DNA of 64,000 nt from Sphingosinicella sp. BN140058 (GCF_004135585.1 NZ_CP035501.1:3853501-3917500), one strand, 5' to 3'; positions 52,112-61,980 are shown, numbered from the stretch's first letter. Notes: generated by a model not told the origin, from the letters alone. A program made the numbers and translations.

Positions 52112-53695
52112 ATGAACGGTAGCTCCGGGCGCACTGCACCGGCGGACGGCGTTGTCCTCAATCTGGCGAAGGTCGGTCCGTTCCAACTTGGAAGGCTCCG
52201 CGTCGACCCACCGTCGCGCGAGCTGCTCAGGGACGACGGCGCACGCCAGCTGCTCGAGCCGAGGGTGATGCAGGTTCTGGTGGCGCTGGCGCAGGCGAAC
52301 GGCGCCGTGGTGGGTCGCGATACGCTCGTGCAGAGCTGCTGGGAAGGCCGTGTCGTCGGCGACAGCGCGGTGAACCGCGCAATCCTGTTGTTGCGCCGCG
52401 CCGCCGCGGAGATCGGGGAAGGGGCGTTCAGGATCGATACGGTGGCGCGGGTGGGCTACCGACTTTTGCGCGATAAGGACGGCGAGGCGGAGCCTCCCGC
52501 CGGAGACGATTCCCACGTCGAGGCCGACCGCCAGCTGCCACGGCGGCAGTTTCTCGGCGGCGGCCTCATCGCCGCCGCTATGGCGTGCGCCGGCTATGCC
52601 TTCTGGACCGGCCGAAAGCCTCCAGCCCCGTTATCGCCGGAGACGCAGGCGATGCTCGACCAGGCGAGCGTGCTCGCGCAGCAGACCACAGTAGACGGTA
52701 CAAGCCAGGCGATCGGAATTCTGCGCAAAGTCGTGGAGATCGCACCCGGGAGCGCTGAGGCCTGGGGCATGCTCGCCAACAATTACGCGGTGGCGGCCCA
52801 GCATTGGTCTCCCAAGCTGGAGCGGCAGATGCGCCTTCGCGCAGAGGCGGCGATGAGTCGCGCCCGCGAGATCGAACCCGAGAACGGCTTTGCCTTTGCG
52901 GCTGAGGCCATGCTGTTGCCGCGCATGGGCGCGGAACTCCAGCTCGAGCGCGTGCTGCGGCGGGGTCTGTCGCACAATCCTGGCAGCCCCATCCTGCTTC
53001 ATCATCTCGCCTGGACGATGTTGAACGTCGGCCGCTGCCGGGAAGCCGCCGACATGATCGGGCCGGTGGTTGAACAAGGCAGACCCTCACCGAACAAGTT
53101 TTTCGCGCAGATCACGATGCTCTGGGCTGCCGGCCGGCTTGAGGAAGCCGAGCAGGCGCTGGAGACGGCCTCATCCCTTTTCACCAGCCATTATGCGATT
53201 TGGTTCACCCGTTTCTATCTGCTGATGTACAGCGGTCGGCCCGCCGACGCCCTTTCGCAGAGCGCGGACGTGGAGAACTGGCCATCCGGCATCGACCGTC
53301 CCAACATCGCCCTCATCGAACAGGTAGCGAGGGCGATGCTATCCCGACGGACGGACGACATCGACCGGGCGATCAGGGCCAACAACGCTGCGGCGCGTGA
53401 GGGGACCGGCTATTGCGAAAACGCGATCCAGTTCGCGTCGGCGCTCGGAGGGATCGACGAAGCCTTCGGACTGGCGCAGGCTTATTATTTTGGACGGGGA
53501 TTCGAGATTGCCGACGTTCGCTTTGCGGCTGACCAGAGGGCTTACTCCCAGCGCAAAAACCGACGGCTGCACATCCTCTTCCTGCCTTCGACGGGGGCGT
53601 TGCGAGCCGACGGACGATTCGCCCTTCTCGCCCGCGATCTTGGGCTTGAGGAATACTGGCGGGAGAGCCGGACACGGCCGGATTATCTCGAGTGA
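52112..53695 (+). CDS. CadC-like membrane regulator: winged helix, one membrane helix, TPR
   Basis: The 527-residue protein has an OmpR/PhoB-type winged helix at residues 20-120 (LEPRVMQVLVALAQANGAVVGRD, NRAILLLRRAAAE, IDTVARVGYRLL). A single membrane helix follows (FLGGGLIAAAMACAGYAFW, 147-165), then a periplasmic TPR-rich part (LRKVVEIAPGSAEAWGMLANNY, AMSRAREIEPENGFAFAAE and more). This is the ToxR/CadC layout: a one-component regulator that senses outside the cytoplasm and binds DNA directly. ATG 52112 with AAGG upstream was chosen; the longer frame from 51866 is not protein-like. The divergent UrcA gene is a possible target. Confidence 0.88.
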   Translation: MNGSSGRTAPADGVVLNLAKVGPFQLGRLRVDPPSRELLRDDGARQLLEPRVMQVLVALAQANGAVVGRDTLVQSCWEGRVVGDSAVNRAILLLRRAAAEIGEGAFRIDTVARVGYRLLRDKDGEAEPPAGDDSHVEADRQLPRRQFLGGGLIAAAMACAGYAFWTGRKPPAPLSPETQAMLDQASVLAQQTTVDGTSQAIGILRKVVEIAPGSAEAWGMLANNYAVAAQHWSPKLERQMRLRAEAAMSRAREIEPENGFAFAAEAMLLPRMGAELQLERVLRRGLSHNPGSPILLHHLAWTMLNVGRCREAADMIGPVVEQGRPSPNKFFAQITMLWAAGRLEEAEQALETASSLFTSHYAIWFTRFYLLMYSGRPADALSQSADVENWPSGIDRPNIALIEQVARAMLSRRTDDIDRAIRANNAAAREGTGYCENAIQFASALGGIDEAFGLAQAYYFGRGFEIADVRFAADQRAYSQRKNRRLHILFLPSTGALRADGRFALLARDLGLEEYWRESRTRPDYLE

Positions 53696-53909
53696 GGATC
53701 GCAGGCCCGCAATCCCGATGAAACGCTTGCGTGTCGTCGCCCGCCTCCATCACGCCCGCAACTGCGGCAGTGCCTCAGGTGAAGAGCGGCAATCGTATTG
53801 GCACCACGAAAGAGCTCCTTCGCCGCGACCTGTGGCGTCGGCATGGACCAACGGACACCTTCTCTTAAGCCATCTCTCCTAGGAGGGGCGACCCACTCTG
53901 GAGAGTCGC

Positions 53910-56387
53910 ATGCGCAAGTTCGGTCTCGCAGCAACGTTCGTGATCGCGGTGGCTTGTCTCCCGTCCACGGGTCGGGCCGACCCTGCCTCGATGCAAAGCG
54001 CTGGTGCGCTGGCCGACGCCGGCTTCGAGGCGCGCCTCGACGCCGCGAAACTTGCCATGATGGCTGATCCGGAACGGGCGCTGCAGCTGGCAAGAAGCGC
54101 CTTTGCGCTCCTGGAGACATTGCCACAAGGGGCGCCGCGACGACTGGCGGAGGCAAAGGGAAGGTGGCTGGAAGGCGAGGCGCTCGGTCGGATCGGCAAG
54201 TCCGACGAAGCGGCCGCGATCCTCGACGGGGCAATCGCTGTGGTGGTGAAGCTTGCCCCTTCAGGCAAGCTGCACGGCGACCTGCTAATGTCGCGCGCCG
54301 CCACATCGGCAGATCTTGGGCAGGTCCGGCCTGCGCTCGAAAGCTACCAGGCAGCCTTCAAGATCTTCCAGAAGCTCGGCGAAGAGCGGAGCCAGGCAAT
54401 GGCGCTCCAGAATATCGGATCTCTCTACAGCGATGCCGGCGATCATGAGCGCGTGCTCAAATATTACGAGCAGTCCGCCGAAATCTATCAGGGTGACCCC
54501 TCTGTCGTTCTCGCGGCCCACAACAATATTGCGACAGCCCTCAAGGACATGGGCAAGCTCGACAAGGCCGAGCGGGAATTTCGCACAGCCCTGGCGATCA
54601 GCCGGAAGATGGAGAGCCAGCTTCTCGAGGCGCGCATCCTGACCAATATCGCTTCGACGCAATTGCTGCAGGGACGCCTGCAGGCCGCCGACGACACCGC
54701 GGACCTCGGCCTGACGGTGGCACGAAGCGCAGCCGCTGCTGAGTGGGCACCCTTTCTGTGGGGCGTCAAGGCACAAGTGGCGGACAAACGCGGCGACGGG
54801 GTGGCGGCCGAACGCCTGCTTCAGCGGACATTCTCGGGGCTGAACCTCGAGGCAACCAGTCCCTTCTTCCGCGATTTCCATGACACCGCGCAACGCATCT
54901 ACGCGCAGCTGGGCAACGAAGGACTCGCGCTCGCCCACTTGAAAGCGCTGAAGAGGATCGACGACGAGACGCGAGAAATCCGGACCTCGACGAATGCCGC
55001 GCTGATGGCAGCACAGTTCGACTTCTCCAACCAGGAACTGAAGATCAGCCGGCTGAAGACCGGTCAGCTCGAGCGGGACGTGCTGCTCGCCAGATCGCGG
55101 GCGCGGCTCCACGTCATCTTGCTCGTCAGCGTGGGCGTGGCGCTTGCCCTTGCCCTCGCGGCCTATTTCTCAATCCGGCGCAGCCGGAACAGGGTTCGGG
55201 CCGCCAACCGGGATCTCAACCAGTCGAATCTGGCGCTCGAGAAGGCCCTTCGCGCCAAATCGGAATTCCTGGCAACCACGAGCCACGAGATCCGCACGCC
55301 GTTGAACGGCATATTGGGGATGACCCAGGTTCTGCTTTCCGACCGCTCTGTCTCGAGCGAGACCAGGGAACGGGTGGAGGTCGTTCACAATGCCGGCGAG
55401 ATGATGAAGACGGTGGTGGACGACATCCTCGACATGGCCCGCATCGAATCCGGTCGCATCGAAATCCTGCCGGAGACGATTTCGGTCAGGAAGCTCGTCC
55501 GCGACGTCGCGCGCTTGTGGGTCGAGCAGGCGGAGACCAAGGGCATCGCGATCGAGATCGATGTCGAATCCGCCCCGGGGTCCATCATCGAGGATGGCCG
55601 CCGACTGAAGCAGATCGTGTTCAACCTCGTCTCCAATGCCGTCAAATTTTCGGACAATGGTACGATCGGAATTCACGCTGAGCAGGTCGCCGGCGAAGGG
55701 TCGCATGCCCTGGAAATCCGGGTCGTGGACCAGGGCATCGGCATCCCGGACCATCAGCATGACGCGATTTTTGAAGCCTTCCATCAGGTCGATGGCCGCA
55801 CCACCCGCAAGTTTTCCGGAACGGGACTTGGCCTGGCCATCTCCCGCAGCCTCGTCGAGGCGATGGGAGGCACGATCAAGGTGCGAAGCGAGCCCGGATC
55901 CGGCTCGACGTTCATCGTTCGCCTTCCGCTGGCCCTGCCGGCTTCCGAAGGGGACGCCCGACCGGAAGACGAACCTCGGCCTGTTTCGCTCGCCCGGTGC
56001 TCCGCACTTTTCGTCGAGCCCAATCCGCTTCTCCAGAGCATCACGGGGGCAGCACTGGATGGGGCACTAGGCGAGATCGTTTTCGTCGAAGATGCTGCGG
56101 GTGTGAAGGAGAGCCTTGCTGCAAGAGCCTTCGATTTCGTGATCCTCGACGCAGACGCGGTCGCGTCCGGGGAAATGAACCCGCGAGACATTCGGGACAT
56201 GTGCGGCACCGTGCGCATCGTGATGATGCAACGGGACGAAGGTGACGGGCAACCGGCCGCCGGCTTGTCGCCGGACATCGACGCCGTCGTTGCGAAGGCA
56301 TTTCCTCCCGTCGGCCTCGCCAGCGCTCTGGAGGCAGTTCTTCGATCGGATGACGATTGCTCCATTCCGGAGAAGGCCGCAGCCTGA
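53910..56387 (+). CDS. TPR-containing sensor histidine kinase with degenerate receiver
   Basis: The 825-residue protein has a signal peptide, a periplasmic TPR array (about 45-340), and a membrane helix at about 400-420 (HVILLVSVGVALALALAAYF). A coiled coil leads to a HisKA domain with H459 (ATTSHEIRTPLNG), and the ATPase domain shows N box NLVSNAVKFSDN (about 572), DQGIGIPD (608) and GTGLGLAIS (637). Residues about 698-815 form a receiver-like domain whose acidic pocket is reduced (FVEPNPL in place of an acidic pair). It keeps ILDAD and VAKAF but lacks the usual Ser/Thr. GGAGAG precedes the ATG. A stand-alone receiver gene follows by 61 bp and is the likely phosphate acceptor. Confidence 0.93.
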   Translation: MRKFGLAATFVIAVACLPSTGRADPASMQSAGALADAGFEARLDAAKLAMMADPERALQLARSAFALLETLPQGAPRRLAEAKGRWLEGEALGRIGKSDEAAAILDGAIAVVVKLAPSGKLHGDLLMSRAATSADLGQVRPALESYQAAFKIFQKLGEERSQAMALQNIGSLYSDAGDHERVLKYYEQSAEIYQGDPSVVLAAHNNIATALKDMGKLDKAEREFRTALAISRKMESQLLEARILTNIASTQLLQGRLQAADDTADLGLTVARSAAAAEWAPFLWGVKAQVADKRGDGVAAERLLQRTFSGLNLEATSPFFRDFHDTAQRIYAQLGNEGLALAHLKALKRIDDETREIRTSTNAALMAAQFDFSNQELKISRLKTGQLERDVLLARSRARLHVILLVSVGVALALALAAYFSIRRSRNRVRAANRDLNQSNLALEKALRAKSEFLATTSHEIRTPLNGILGMTQVLLSDRSVSSETRERVEVVHNAGEMMKTVVDDILDMARIESGRIEILPETISVRKLVRDVARLWVEQAETKGIAIEIDVESAPGSIIEDGRRLKQIVFNLVSNAVKFSDNGTIGIHAEQVAGEGSHALEIRVVDQGIGIPDHQHDAIFEAFHQVDGRTTRKFSGTGLGLAISRSLVEAMGGTIKVRSEPGSGSTFIVRLPLALPASEGDARPEDEPRPVSLARCSALFVEPNPLLQSITGAALDGALGEIVFVEDAAGVKESLAARAFDFVILDADAVASGEMNPRDIRDMCGTVRIVMMQRDEGDGQPAAGLSPDIDAVVAKAFPPVGLASALEAVLRSDDDCSIPEKAAA

Positions 56388-56448
56388 CATCAAGCCTTTA
56401 TTAACCGTGCCCCGCTAAGGTGCGTACGTAACGAAAGGTTCTTCCCCG

Positions 56449-56835
56449 ATGCGCGTGCTCTTCGTCGAAGATGACCCAATGAATCGCCGGGTGGTCAAGG
56501 ACATGCTTAGCGTCGCAGGCGCCCAGATGGCCGAAGCGGAGGATGCGGAGTCCGGGCTGCGGATGATCGAGGAGGAGAGCTTCAACGTCATCCTGATGGA
56601 TCTTCGGATGCCGGGGATGGACGGCATGACCGCGATCAAGCGGATCAGGGAGCGGGAGGACGACAAAGCGGGCCTCCCCGTGATCGTGGTGACCGCGGAC
56701 ACCGGTGCCCGGATCCGCGAGGACTGCATGGAGAACGGCGCCGACGAAGTTATCTTGAAGCCGGTGGCGATGAAGGCTCTGTTCGACGCGATGGGGAAGA
56801 TGATCGTTCGCCATGCCAAGCGCGCCGCGGCCTAG
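56449..56835 (+). CDS. Stand-alone receiver-domain response regulator
   Basis: The 128-residue protein is a single receiver domain with E7/D8/D9, phosphoacceptor D51 (VILMDLRMPGMDG), T82 (VVTAD) and K104 (VILKPV), all intact. It has no output domain. It follows the TPR kinase, whose own receiver is degenerate. Phosphotransfer to this protein, in DivK or CheY style, is therefore plausible. An extra helix follows at the C-terminus (RHAKRAAA). Confidence 0.92.
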   Translation: MRVLFVEDDPMNRRVVKDMLSVAGAQMAEAEDAESGLRMIEEESFNVILMDLRMPGMDGMTAIKRIREREDDKAGLPVIVVTADTGARIREDCMENGADEVILKPVAMKALFDAMGKMIVRHAKRAAA

Positions 56836-56889
56836 CATCAGGCTCACGAAGGCGAGGACGTACACTCGGCCCGGTACCTCTAATCATCC

Positions 56890-56904
56890 TTAGCGCGAAA
56901 TTAA
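56890..56904. promoter_or_regulatory. CtrA-like site TTAG-N7-TTAA upstream of the autotransporter gene
   Basis: TTAG at 56890-56893 and TTAA at 56901-56904 are separated by seven bases, one change from the alphaproteobacterial CtrA consensus TTAA-N7-TTAA. It lies about 70 bp before the S8 autotransporter ATG. One such site can occur by chance. Confidence 0.35.
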
Positions 56905-56973
56905 GCGCGTTGATTCGGGCGGCCGTAAGGAGTCCGGCCCCAATTTGTCCCTTGAAATCAAAGGGGCGAATCG

Positions 56974-59877
56974 ATGGGCACCAAGCGCGCACTTCTCTTG
57001 ACGGGATCGATCCTGTGCGGCGCCTCGGCCGTTGCCGGACCCGCCGTCGCGCAGACCAGCGGGCAGGGCGGTTCGACATCCGTGGCCCAGGCAGCCAGCA
57101 CGAAGGCTGCCAGGCCGGTGACACCCTACTACCGAACCATTCGCCCTTTTTACCGGAACATCCGTCCTTTCTGGGGCGACGTGAACCCGTTCTACCGCAA
57201 CATCCGCGCCTTCTGGGGCGACGTGGATCCTTTTTACCGCAACATCCGCGCCTTCTGGGGTGAGATCGACCCGATCGTGTCGGCTCAGGCCGTGGGTGCG
57301 CCGCAATATGACAAGATCGGGGTCTTCTGGGAGGATCTCGGCAGTGATTGGACCGTGCTGAGCACGAATTGGGAAAAGGCCGGGACCTATTCCGCAAACC
57401 CGACCGGCTATGCGGCGATCGCGGGCCAGTTGAAGGCTATCATCACGAAGTCCGAGACCATGTGGGGTCCGGCGGTGAAGGCGAGTACGGGAGCGTCATT
57501 TTCTAAAGGCTTTGCCGAAGACGTGCTTGCCCGCTTCAAGATCGACCTGAACGATCCTTCCACTCTTGCGGCGCTCAGCCCGGCCGAGCAGTCCCACTTC
57601 TTCATCGACTGGTATGACGGCCTGATGAACTATTCGGGCACCGATCACGCCGACCACTGGATGAAGACGGTGAACTGGACTCCCTCGCTCACCCAGGTCC
57701 AGGGCGAGGGCAAGGACGCGGTCATCGGCCTGCTCGATTTCGTCGTCGCCGGCGACCAGGATATCCGCAACAACGTCGTCGCTTATGACGGCGTGTCGAG
57801 CTTCACCAATGGTCACGGTGCCGGTGTGGCGAGTCTGATGGTGGCCGCGCACGACGGGAAGGGGATCATGGGCATCGCGCCCGAGGCTTCCGTCGTCGCC
57901 TTCAATCCGTTCGACGACAGCGGAACGGCAGGATGGGAGGACATCACACGCGGGGTCGCCATGCTCAGCGGGAAGGCCGGTGTCGTCAACATGTCGCTCG
58001 GCACCCCCGGCTGGACCCTCGAGGGGGACTGGTCTCAGGTATTCTCGCATGCGAGCGTCGCACCAAACCTCAAGTCGACCGTGTTCGTGAAGGCCGCCGG
58101 CAATGATGGCATCACCCAGACCCAGAACATCAAGTGGGACTGGGCGAACAACCCCGCGCTCCTGGTTGTCGGCTCCGTCGACCCGACCGGCAAGATCTCG
58201 GAATTTTCCAATCGGCCCGGCGAGGCCTGCCTGCTCAACGCCACCGGCGCCTGCAGCGAGCAGAATAAGCTGAAATACCGGTTCGTGGTCGCCCCGGGCG
58301 AGTTGATCCTGGTCTCCGACGACCAGGGCGGCGTCACGCGGCAGACGGGCACCTCCTTCTCGGCGCCGATCGTCGCCGGCACCGTCGCGCTCCTGCTCGA
58401 TCGCTGGCCCTGGCTTGCCAGCAATCCTCAGGCGACCGTCGACATCATCACCAGCACTGCCAAGGATCTTGGCGCCCCCGGCGTCGACGGCGTCTATGGC
58501 GCCGGACTGATCGATGTCGAAGCGGCGCAGTCGCCGAAGAGCTTCGACCAGCTCGTCTGGTACCAGTGGGACGGCAAGAAACCCGCTGAAAAGAGCGTCG
58601 ACTCGGTTCAGAAGACGGTGACCCAGGCGGACACGTCCAAATGGGACTCCAAGGACATGTTCTTCTACACGTTCGAGAAGCTCGCCGGAGGCTCCCAGCG
58701 CGATTTCGCAATCCCGTTATCGTCGAAGCTGGTCGACCAGACCATCTACGTCAACGGCGCGAACGAGCAGTTCCAGGCCTATCTCTACGACCGCATGGTC
58801 GATTGGGTGAACGCGAGCGGCACCACGAAGAAGGGCAAGTTCACCAACTTCATCAGCAGTGGCGCACCGCTGCCGAACAAGCTCGGCATGAACCTGTCCA
58901 TGTCGTTCGCGCCGAGGAGCGCCGCCTTCGGCTTCTCCCGGCACGGAGTCACTTATCAATCCTCCGTCCGTCTCGCGACTTTGTCCGACAGCTTCGGCAT
59001 CCGGGTCGGCTATGGCGACGGCGCGGTGCTGCTGGGCGGCCGCGAGAGCTTTGGCCTGTTCTCGAGCTACGATTCCCGGACCGGCGGCGTGAACCCGGTC
59101 CTCGGCATGGCTTCCGGCGGCGCCTATGCGGGCGCCGACGTGGCGCTCGGCACGAGGACGACATTGACCGTCGGTGCCAGCGAGAAGGATCTCCACCTGC
59201 GCCGCGACGATCAGCCGCTGGAGCAATATGAGCTCTATCGCACGCTTCGCGACTACAAGGCGCACGGCCTCAATTTCGGGCTCAGCCACAAAGTGAGCGA
59301 CGCCTTGATGCTGACCGCCAGCTACACGCAGGTGGGGGAGCGCAACTCGCTCCTCGGTGTCCAGTCGCTCGATCGCAACGATCTCGGAGAAGGTTCTACC
59401 ACGGACGGCCTGACCGTCGGGTTCGATTACGACTTCGGCAGCGGTGTGAGCCTCGCGACCTCCGCCACGATCGGGCGCACCCGTGCCGGCGACAGCCGCC
59501 GTCAGAATATCGCTGTTTCCGACGGGGGCCTGCTGAGCACGGCGTCCGAGGTCGCCGTGGCCAAGGTCGGCCTGCTCGGCAAGTCCGATCGTGCCCGCCT
59601 CTCGGTCTCCCAGGCCATGCATGTGGAAAGCGGCAGCGTCGACCTCACGATGATCAGGGTCGTCGACCGGAATACCGGGGAGATCGGACCGGTCACGGAG
59701 CGGATCGGGGTCACCGCGGGAAAACGCCCGATCTTCACCGAATTTCTCTATGGTGCACCGATATTTAACGGTGGCGGTGAGATGAGTGCATTCGGCCGGT
59801 TGCAGCTCCAGGGCGACCGGCAGGATGCGCTCGAGAGTGACCTCGTGGTCGGCGGCCGCTTCAGGATGGGGTTCTAA
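56974..59877 (+). CDS. S8 (subtilisin-like) serine protease autotransporter with N-terminal repeats
   Basis: The 967-residue protein has a signal peptide (LLLTGSILCGASAVAGPAVAQ). A short three-fold repeat follows at residues 58-99 (unit PFYRNIRAFWGDVD). Next is a spacer of about 150 residues, then a subtilisin domain with D255 (GLLDFVVAGDQD), H281 (TNGHGAGVASLM) and S461 (GTSFSAPIVAG). The C-terminal third (about 690-967) is a beta-rich autotransporter-like barrel ending GGRFRMGF. It should be surface-exposed or released. The repeats are rich in Phe, Tyr, Trp and Arg and unusual for a protease prodomain. It is followed by the GGDEF-EAL gene 30 bp downstream. Confidence 0.92.
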   Translation: MGTKRALLLTGSILCGASAVAGPAVAQTSGQGGSTSVAQAASTKAARPVTPYYRTIRPFYRNIRPFWGDVNPFYRNIRAFWGDVDPFYRNIRAFWGEIDPIVSAQAVGAPQYDKIGVFWEDLGSDWTVLSTNWEKAGTYSANPTGYAAIAGQLKAIITKSETMWGPAVKASTGASFSKGFAEDVLARFKIDLNDPSTLAALSPAEQSHFFIDWYDGLMNYSGTDHADHWMKTVNWTPSLTQVQGEGKDAVIGLLDFVVAGDQDIRNNVVAYDGVSSFTNGHGAGVASLMVAAHDGKGIMGIAPEASVVAFNPFDDSGTAGWEDITRGVAMLSGKAGVVNMSLGTPGWTLEGDWSQVFSHASVAPNLKSTVFVKAAGNDGITQTQNIKWDWANNPALLVVGSVDPTGKISEFSNRPGEACLLNATGACSEQNKLKYRFVVAPGELILVSDDQGGVTRQTGTSFSAPIVAGTVALLLDRWPWLASNPQATVDIITSTAKDLGAPGVDGVYGAGLIDVEAAQSPKSFDQLVWYQWDGKKPAEKSVDSVQKTVTQADTSKWDSKDMFFYTFEKLAGGSQRDFAIPLSSKLVDQTIYVNGANEQFQAYLYDRMVDWVNASGTTKKGKFTNFISSGAPLPNKLGMNLSMSFAPRSAAFGFSRHGVTYQSSVRLATLSDSFGIRVGYGDGAVLLGGRESFGLFSSYDSRTGGVNPVLGMASGGAYAGADVALGTRTTLTVGASEKDLHLRRDDQPLEQYELYRTLRDYKAHGLNFGLSHKVSDALMLTASYTQVGERNSLLGVQSLDRNDLGEGSTTDGLTVGFDYDFGSGVSLATSATIGRTRAGDSRRQNIAVSDGGLLSTASEVAVAKVGLLGKSDRARLSVSQAMHVESGSVDLTMIRVVDRNTGEIGPVTERIGVTAGKRPIFTEFLYGAPIFNGGGEMSAFGRLQLQGDRQDALESDLVVGGRFRMGF
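57145..57270 (+). repeat. Three 42-bp tandem repeats coding PFYRNIR(A/P)FWG(D/E)(V/I)(D/N)
   Basis: Three contiguous in-frame 42-bp units encode residues 58-71, 72-85 and 86-99 of the S8 autotransporter. A half unit (PYYRTIR) precedes them at 57124-57144. The units differ mostly by synonymous or conservative changes, so they look like coding-level duplications under selection. Confidence 0.85.
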
Positions 59878-59907
59878 CAGGCCGGGCGAGGCCGCACAGG
59901 AGTAATC

Positions 59908-61980
59908 GTGACGTCTCGCGGGGTCGGTTCAGCTGCAGGGGATATGAGAACCGAGCGGGCGGTGGTGCTCTGCGGAGCAGTCGTCGCCGCTACCATTCTC
60001 GCGCGGCTCAATTTCTTCGAGATCTTCTGCCGCTTCTCCGCCGAATATGAGCGATTGCAGCTGGATGAGCTGCTGATCGGCGCGCTGACCTTCTCGGTCG
60101 CCGGCGCATGGCTCGCCTGGCGGACGAGCCGCAAGCTGACTTGTGCGTTGGCGGAGGTGCGGTGTCTCCAGGAGCAGGCTGTCGCGGCTGCCCGGCTCGA
60201 TCCCCTCACCGGGCTGCCCAACCGGCGCGCGCTCACCGACTTCATCTCTCACGATGAAGATGAGTCGGCGGCGGTCGGCGCCCTTACCGTCCTGATCAGC
60301 GACCTCGACAACTTCAAGGAAGTCAACGACACCTACGGCCACCGTGCGGGTGATGTCGTTCTCCGGGAGATCGGTGCCCGGCTGCGGGCAATACAGACCG
60401 ATCATGACGGTGTCCTGATCGTCAGGCTCGGCGGCGACGAGTTCGCATGTGTGGTGCGCCATTGCCGCGACAGCGATCTTGCCGAACGCATCGGACGGCG
60501 TATCCAGGATGCCGCCCGCCGCCCCATCGCCATTGGCGATCACGAACTGGTCGCCCTCAGCGCCTCCGTCGGCTCGGCCAGGCTGGTTCCCGGAACGTCG
60601 ATCGACGACACCCTGAGCGCGGCCGACGCAGCGATGTACACCGCCAAGCGGCAGGAAGGCGACGCCAACCCCCGCAATGCGCAACGTGGCGACGAGCCGT
60701 TGCGAACATGGCGCCGGCGTCTGGTGGAGAAAGCATCCGCGCGCCCGTTCGGCGGCAAGGCGGGAGCCGCCTATGCCGTGGCGCTCAGCATCGATCGGTT
60801 CGCGGCCATGCGGGCGACCATCGGGCATGCCGCTGGAAGCCAATTGATGCGCGAACTGGTCGAGCGTCTCGCCGACGTCGGTCCCGAGATCGTCATCGAC
60901 CGCATCGCACCCGATATGATCGGCCTCGCTTTCGAAGCAGCAAGTCCGGACGAGGCGTTGACGCTCGTCGAGCAGATCCATGCGGTGGCGGAAGGCCCGA
61001 TCAGCGTCGGGGACCACGTCATCGACGTGACCGTGACGATCGGCTATTCCGGACCTGCCGGTATCGACGATCTGCGTGTCCTGATCGAGCAGGCCCAGAT
61101 CGCCCTTGAACAGGCGAGAACGTCCCGACACCGACGGGCCTTGTTCAGCAAGACCGATTATGGTGATCCGTCGGACCGTCTCGCGCTCATGCGTGACATG
61201 CGCGAAGCGCTCGCGAACGGGGACATCACGCTCGCCTACCAGCCCAAGATCCGTGTTTCGGACAATCTGGTGGACGGCGTCGAGGCGCTCATTCGATGGA
61301 CGAACTCTGTTCGGGGTTCGATTAGTCCAGACGACTTCGTCCGCATCGCGGAGGAGACGGGGGACATTCGCGACATGACCGAATGGGTGCTGCACCGCGC
61401 GATCGCCGACCAGGCGTTTCTCGGGCAGGCAGGCTTGCAATTGCCGGTCTACGTGAACGTCTCGGCACGACTCGTCGGAGACGAAGTGTTCATGCGGCGC
61501 ATGCTCGACCTGATCGCAAGCGCGGAAGGCAGGATCGGCCTCGAGATCACGGAGACTGCGGTCATCGACGATCCGCAGAATGCCCTGGCCAATCTGCAGA
61601 TGCTTGCCGATGCCGGTGTCCCGCTGTCGATCGACGATTATGGCGCCGGCATGTCGTCGCTCATCTACCTTAAACAGCTTCCGGTGCAGGAGCTCAAGAT
61701 CGACCGGCAATTCATCACGCACCTCGCGGAGAGCCATCGCGATCCCTTGATCGTACGCTCGACCATCGACCTCGCGCACGGGCTCGGGCTTAAAGTCACT
61801 GCCGAGGGGGTCGAAACCGAATCCGCCCTTGCATTGCTCCGGGTGATGGGCTGCGATCTCGTGCAGGGGTTCGTGTTCGCGCCAGCGCTCGACCTCGACC
61901 AGCTGATCGCCTTCTGCACGTCGGCGCGGTCGAGTGTGTCTGCGGCACCACTTGCCTTCGGAAGCGCCAGCGGTTTCTGA
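59908..61980 (+). CDS. Bifunctional-type GGDEF-EAL protein (diguanylate cyclase/phosphodiesterase)
   Basis: The 690-residue protein has two N-terminal hydrophobic stretches (VVLCGAVVAATILARL and LIGALTFSVAGAWLAW). A GGDEF domain carries an intact RLGGDEF (175-179) and DLDNFKEVNDTYGH. A second, diverged GGDEF-like segment spans about 275-410. An EAL domain follows, with EAL at 459-461 and the catalytic motifs LEITETAVIDDP, IDDYGAGMSSL and LKIDRQFI. Both active sites look intact, so it could make and break cyclic di-GMP. GTG 59908 follows AGGAG. It is 30 bp after the autotransporter gene and may be co-transcribed with it. Confidence 0.93.
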   Translation: MTSRGVGSAAGDMRTERAVVLCGAVVAATILARLNFFEIFCRFSAEYERLQLDELLIGALTFSVAGAWLAWRTSRKLTCALAEVRCLQEQAVAAARLDPLTGLPNRRALTDFISHDEDESAAVGALTVLISDLDNFKEVNDTYGHRAGDVVLREIGARLRAIQTDHDGVLIVRLGGDEFACVVRHCRDSDLAERIGRRIQDAARRPIAIGDHELVALSASVGSARLVPGTSIDDTLSAADAAMYTAKRQEGDANPRNAQRGDEPLRTWRRRLVEKASARPFGGKAGAAYAVALSIDRFAAMRATIGHAAGSQLMRELVERLADVGPEIVIDRIAPDMIGLAFEAASPDEALTLVEQIHAVAEGPISVGDHVIDVTVTIGYSGPAGIDDLRVLIEQAQIALEQARTSRHRRALFSKTDYGDPSDRLALMRDMREALANGDITLAYQPKIRVSDNLVDGVEALIRWTNSVRGSISPDDFVRIAEETGDIRDMTEWVLHRAIADQAFLGQAGLQLPVYVNVSARLVGDEVFMRRMLDLIASAEGRIGLEITETAVIDDPQNALANLQMLADAGVPLSIDDYGAGMSSLIYLKQLPVQELKIDRQFITHLAESHRDPLIVRSTIDLAHGLGLKVTAEGVETESALALLRVMGCDLVQGFVFAPALDLDQLIAFCTSARSSVSAAPLAFGSASGF

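Noticed and set aside
57145..57270. Possible CRISPR-like direct repeats
   Set aside because: The 42-bp units are contiguous without spacers and in frame, so they are coding repeats. No CRISPR array was seen elsewhere.
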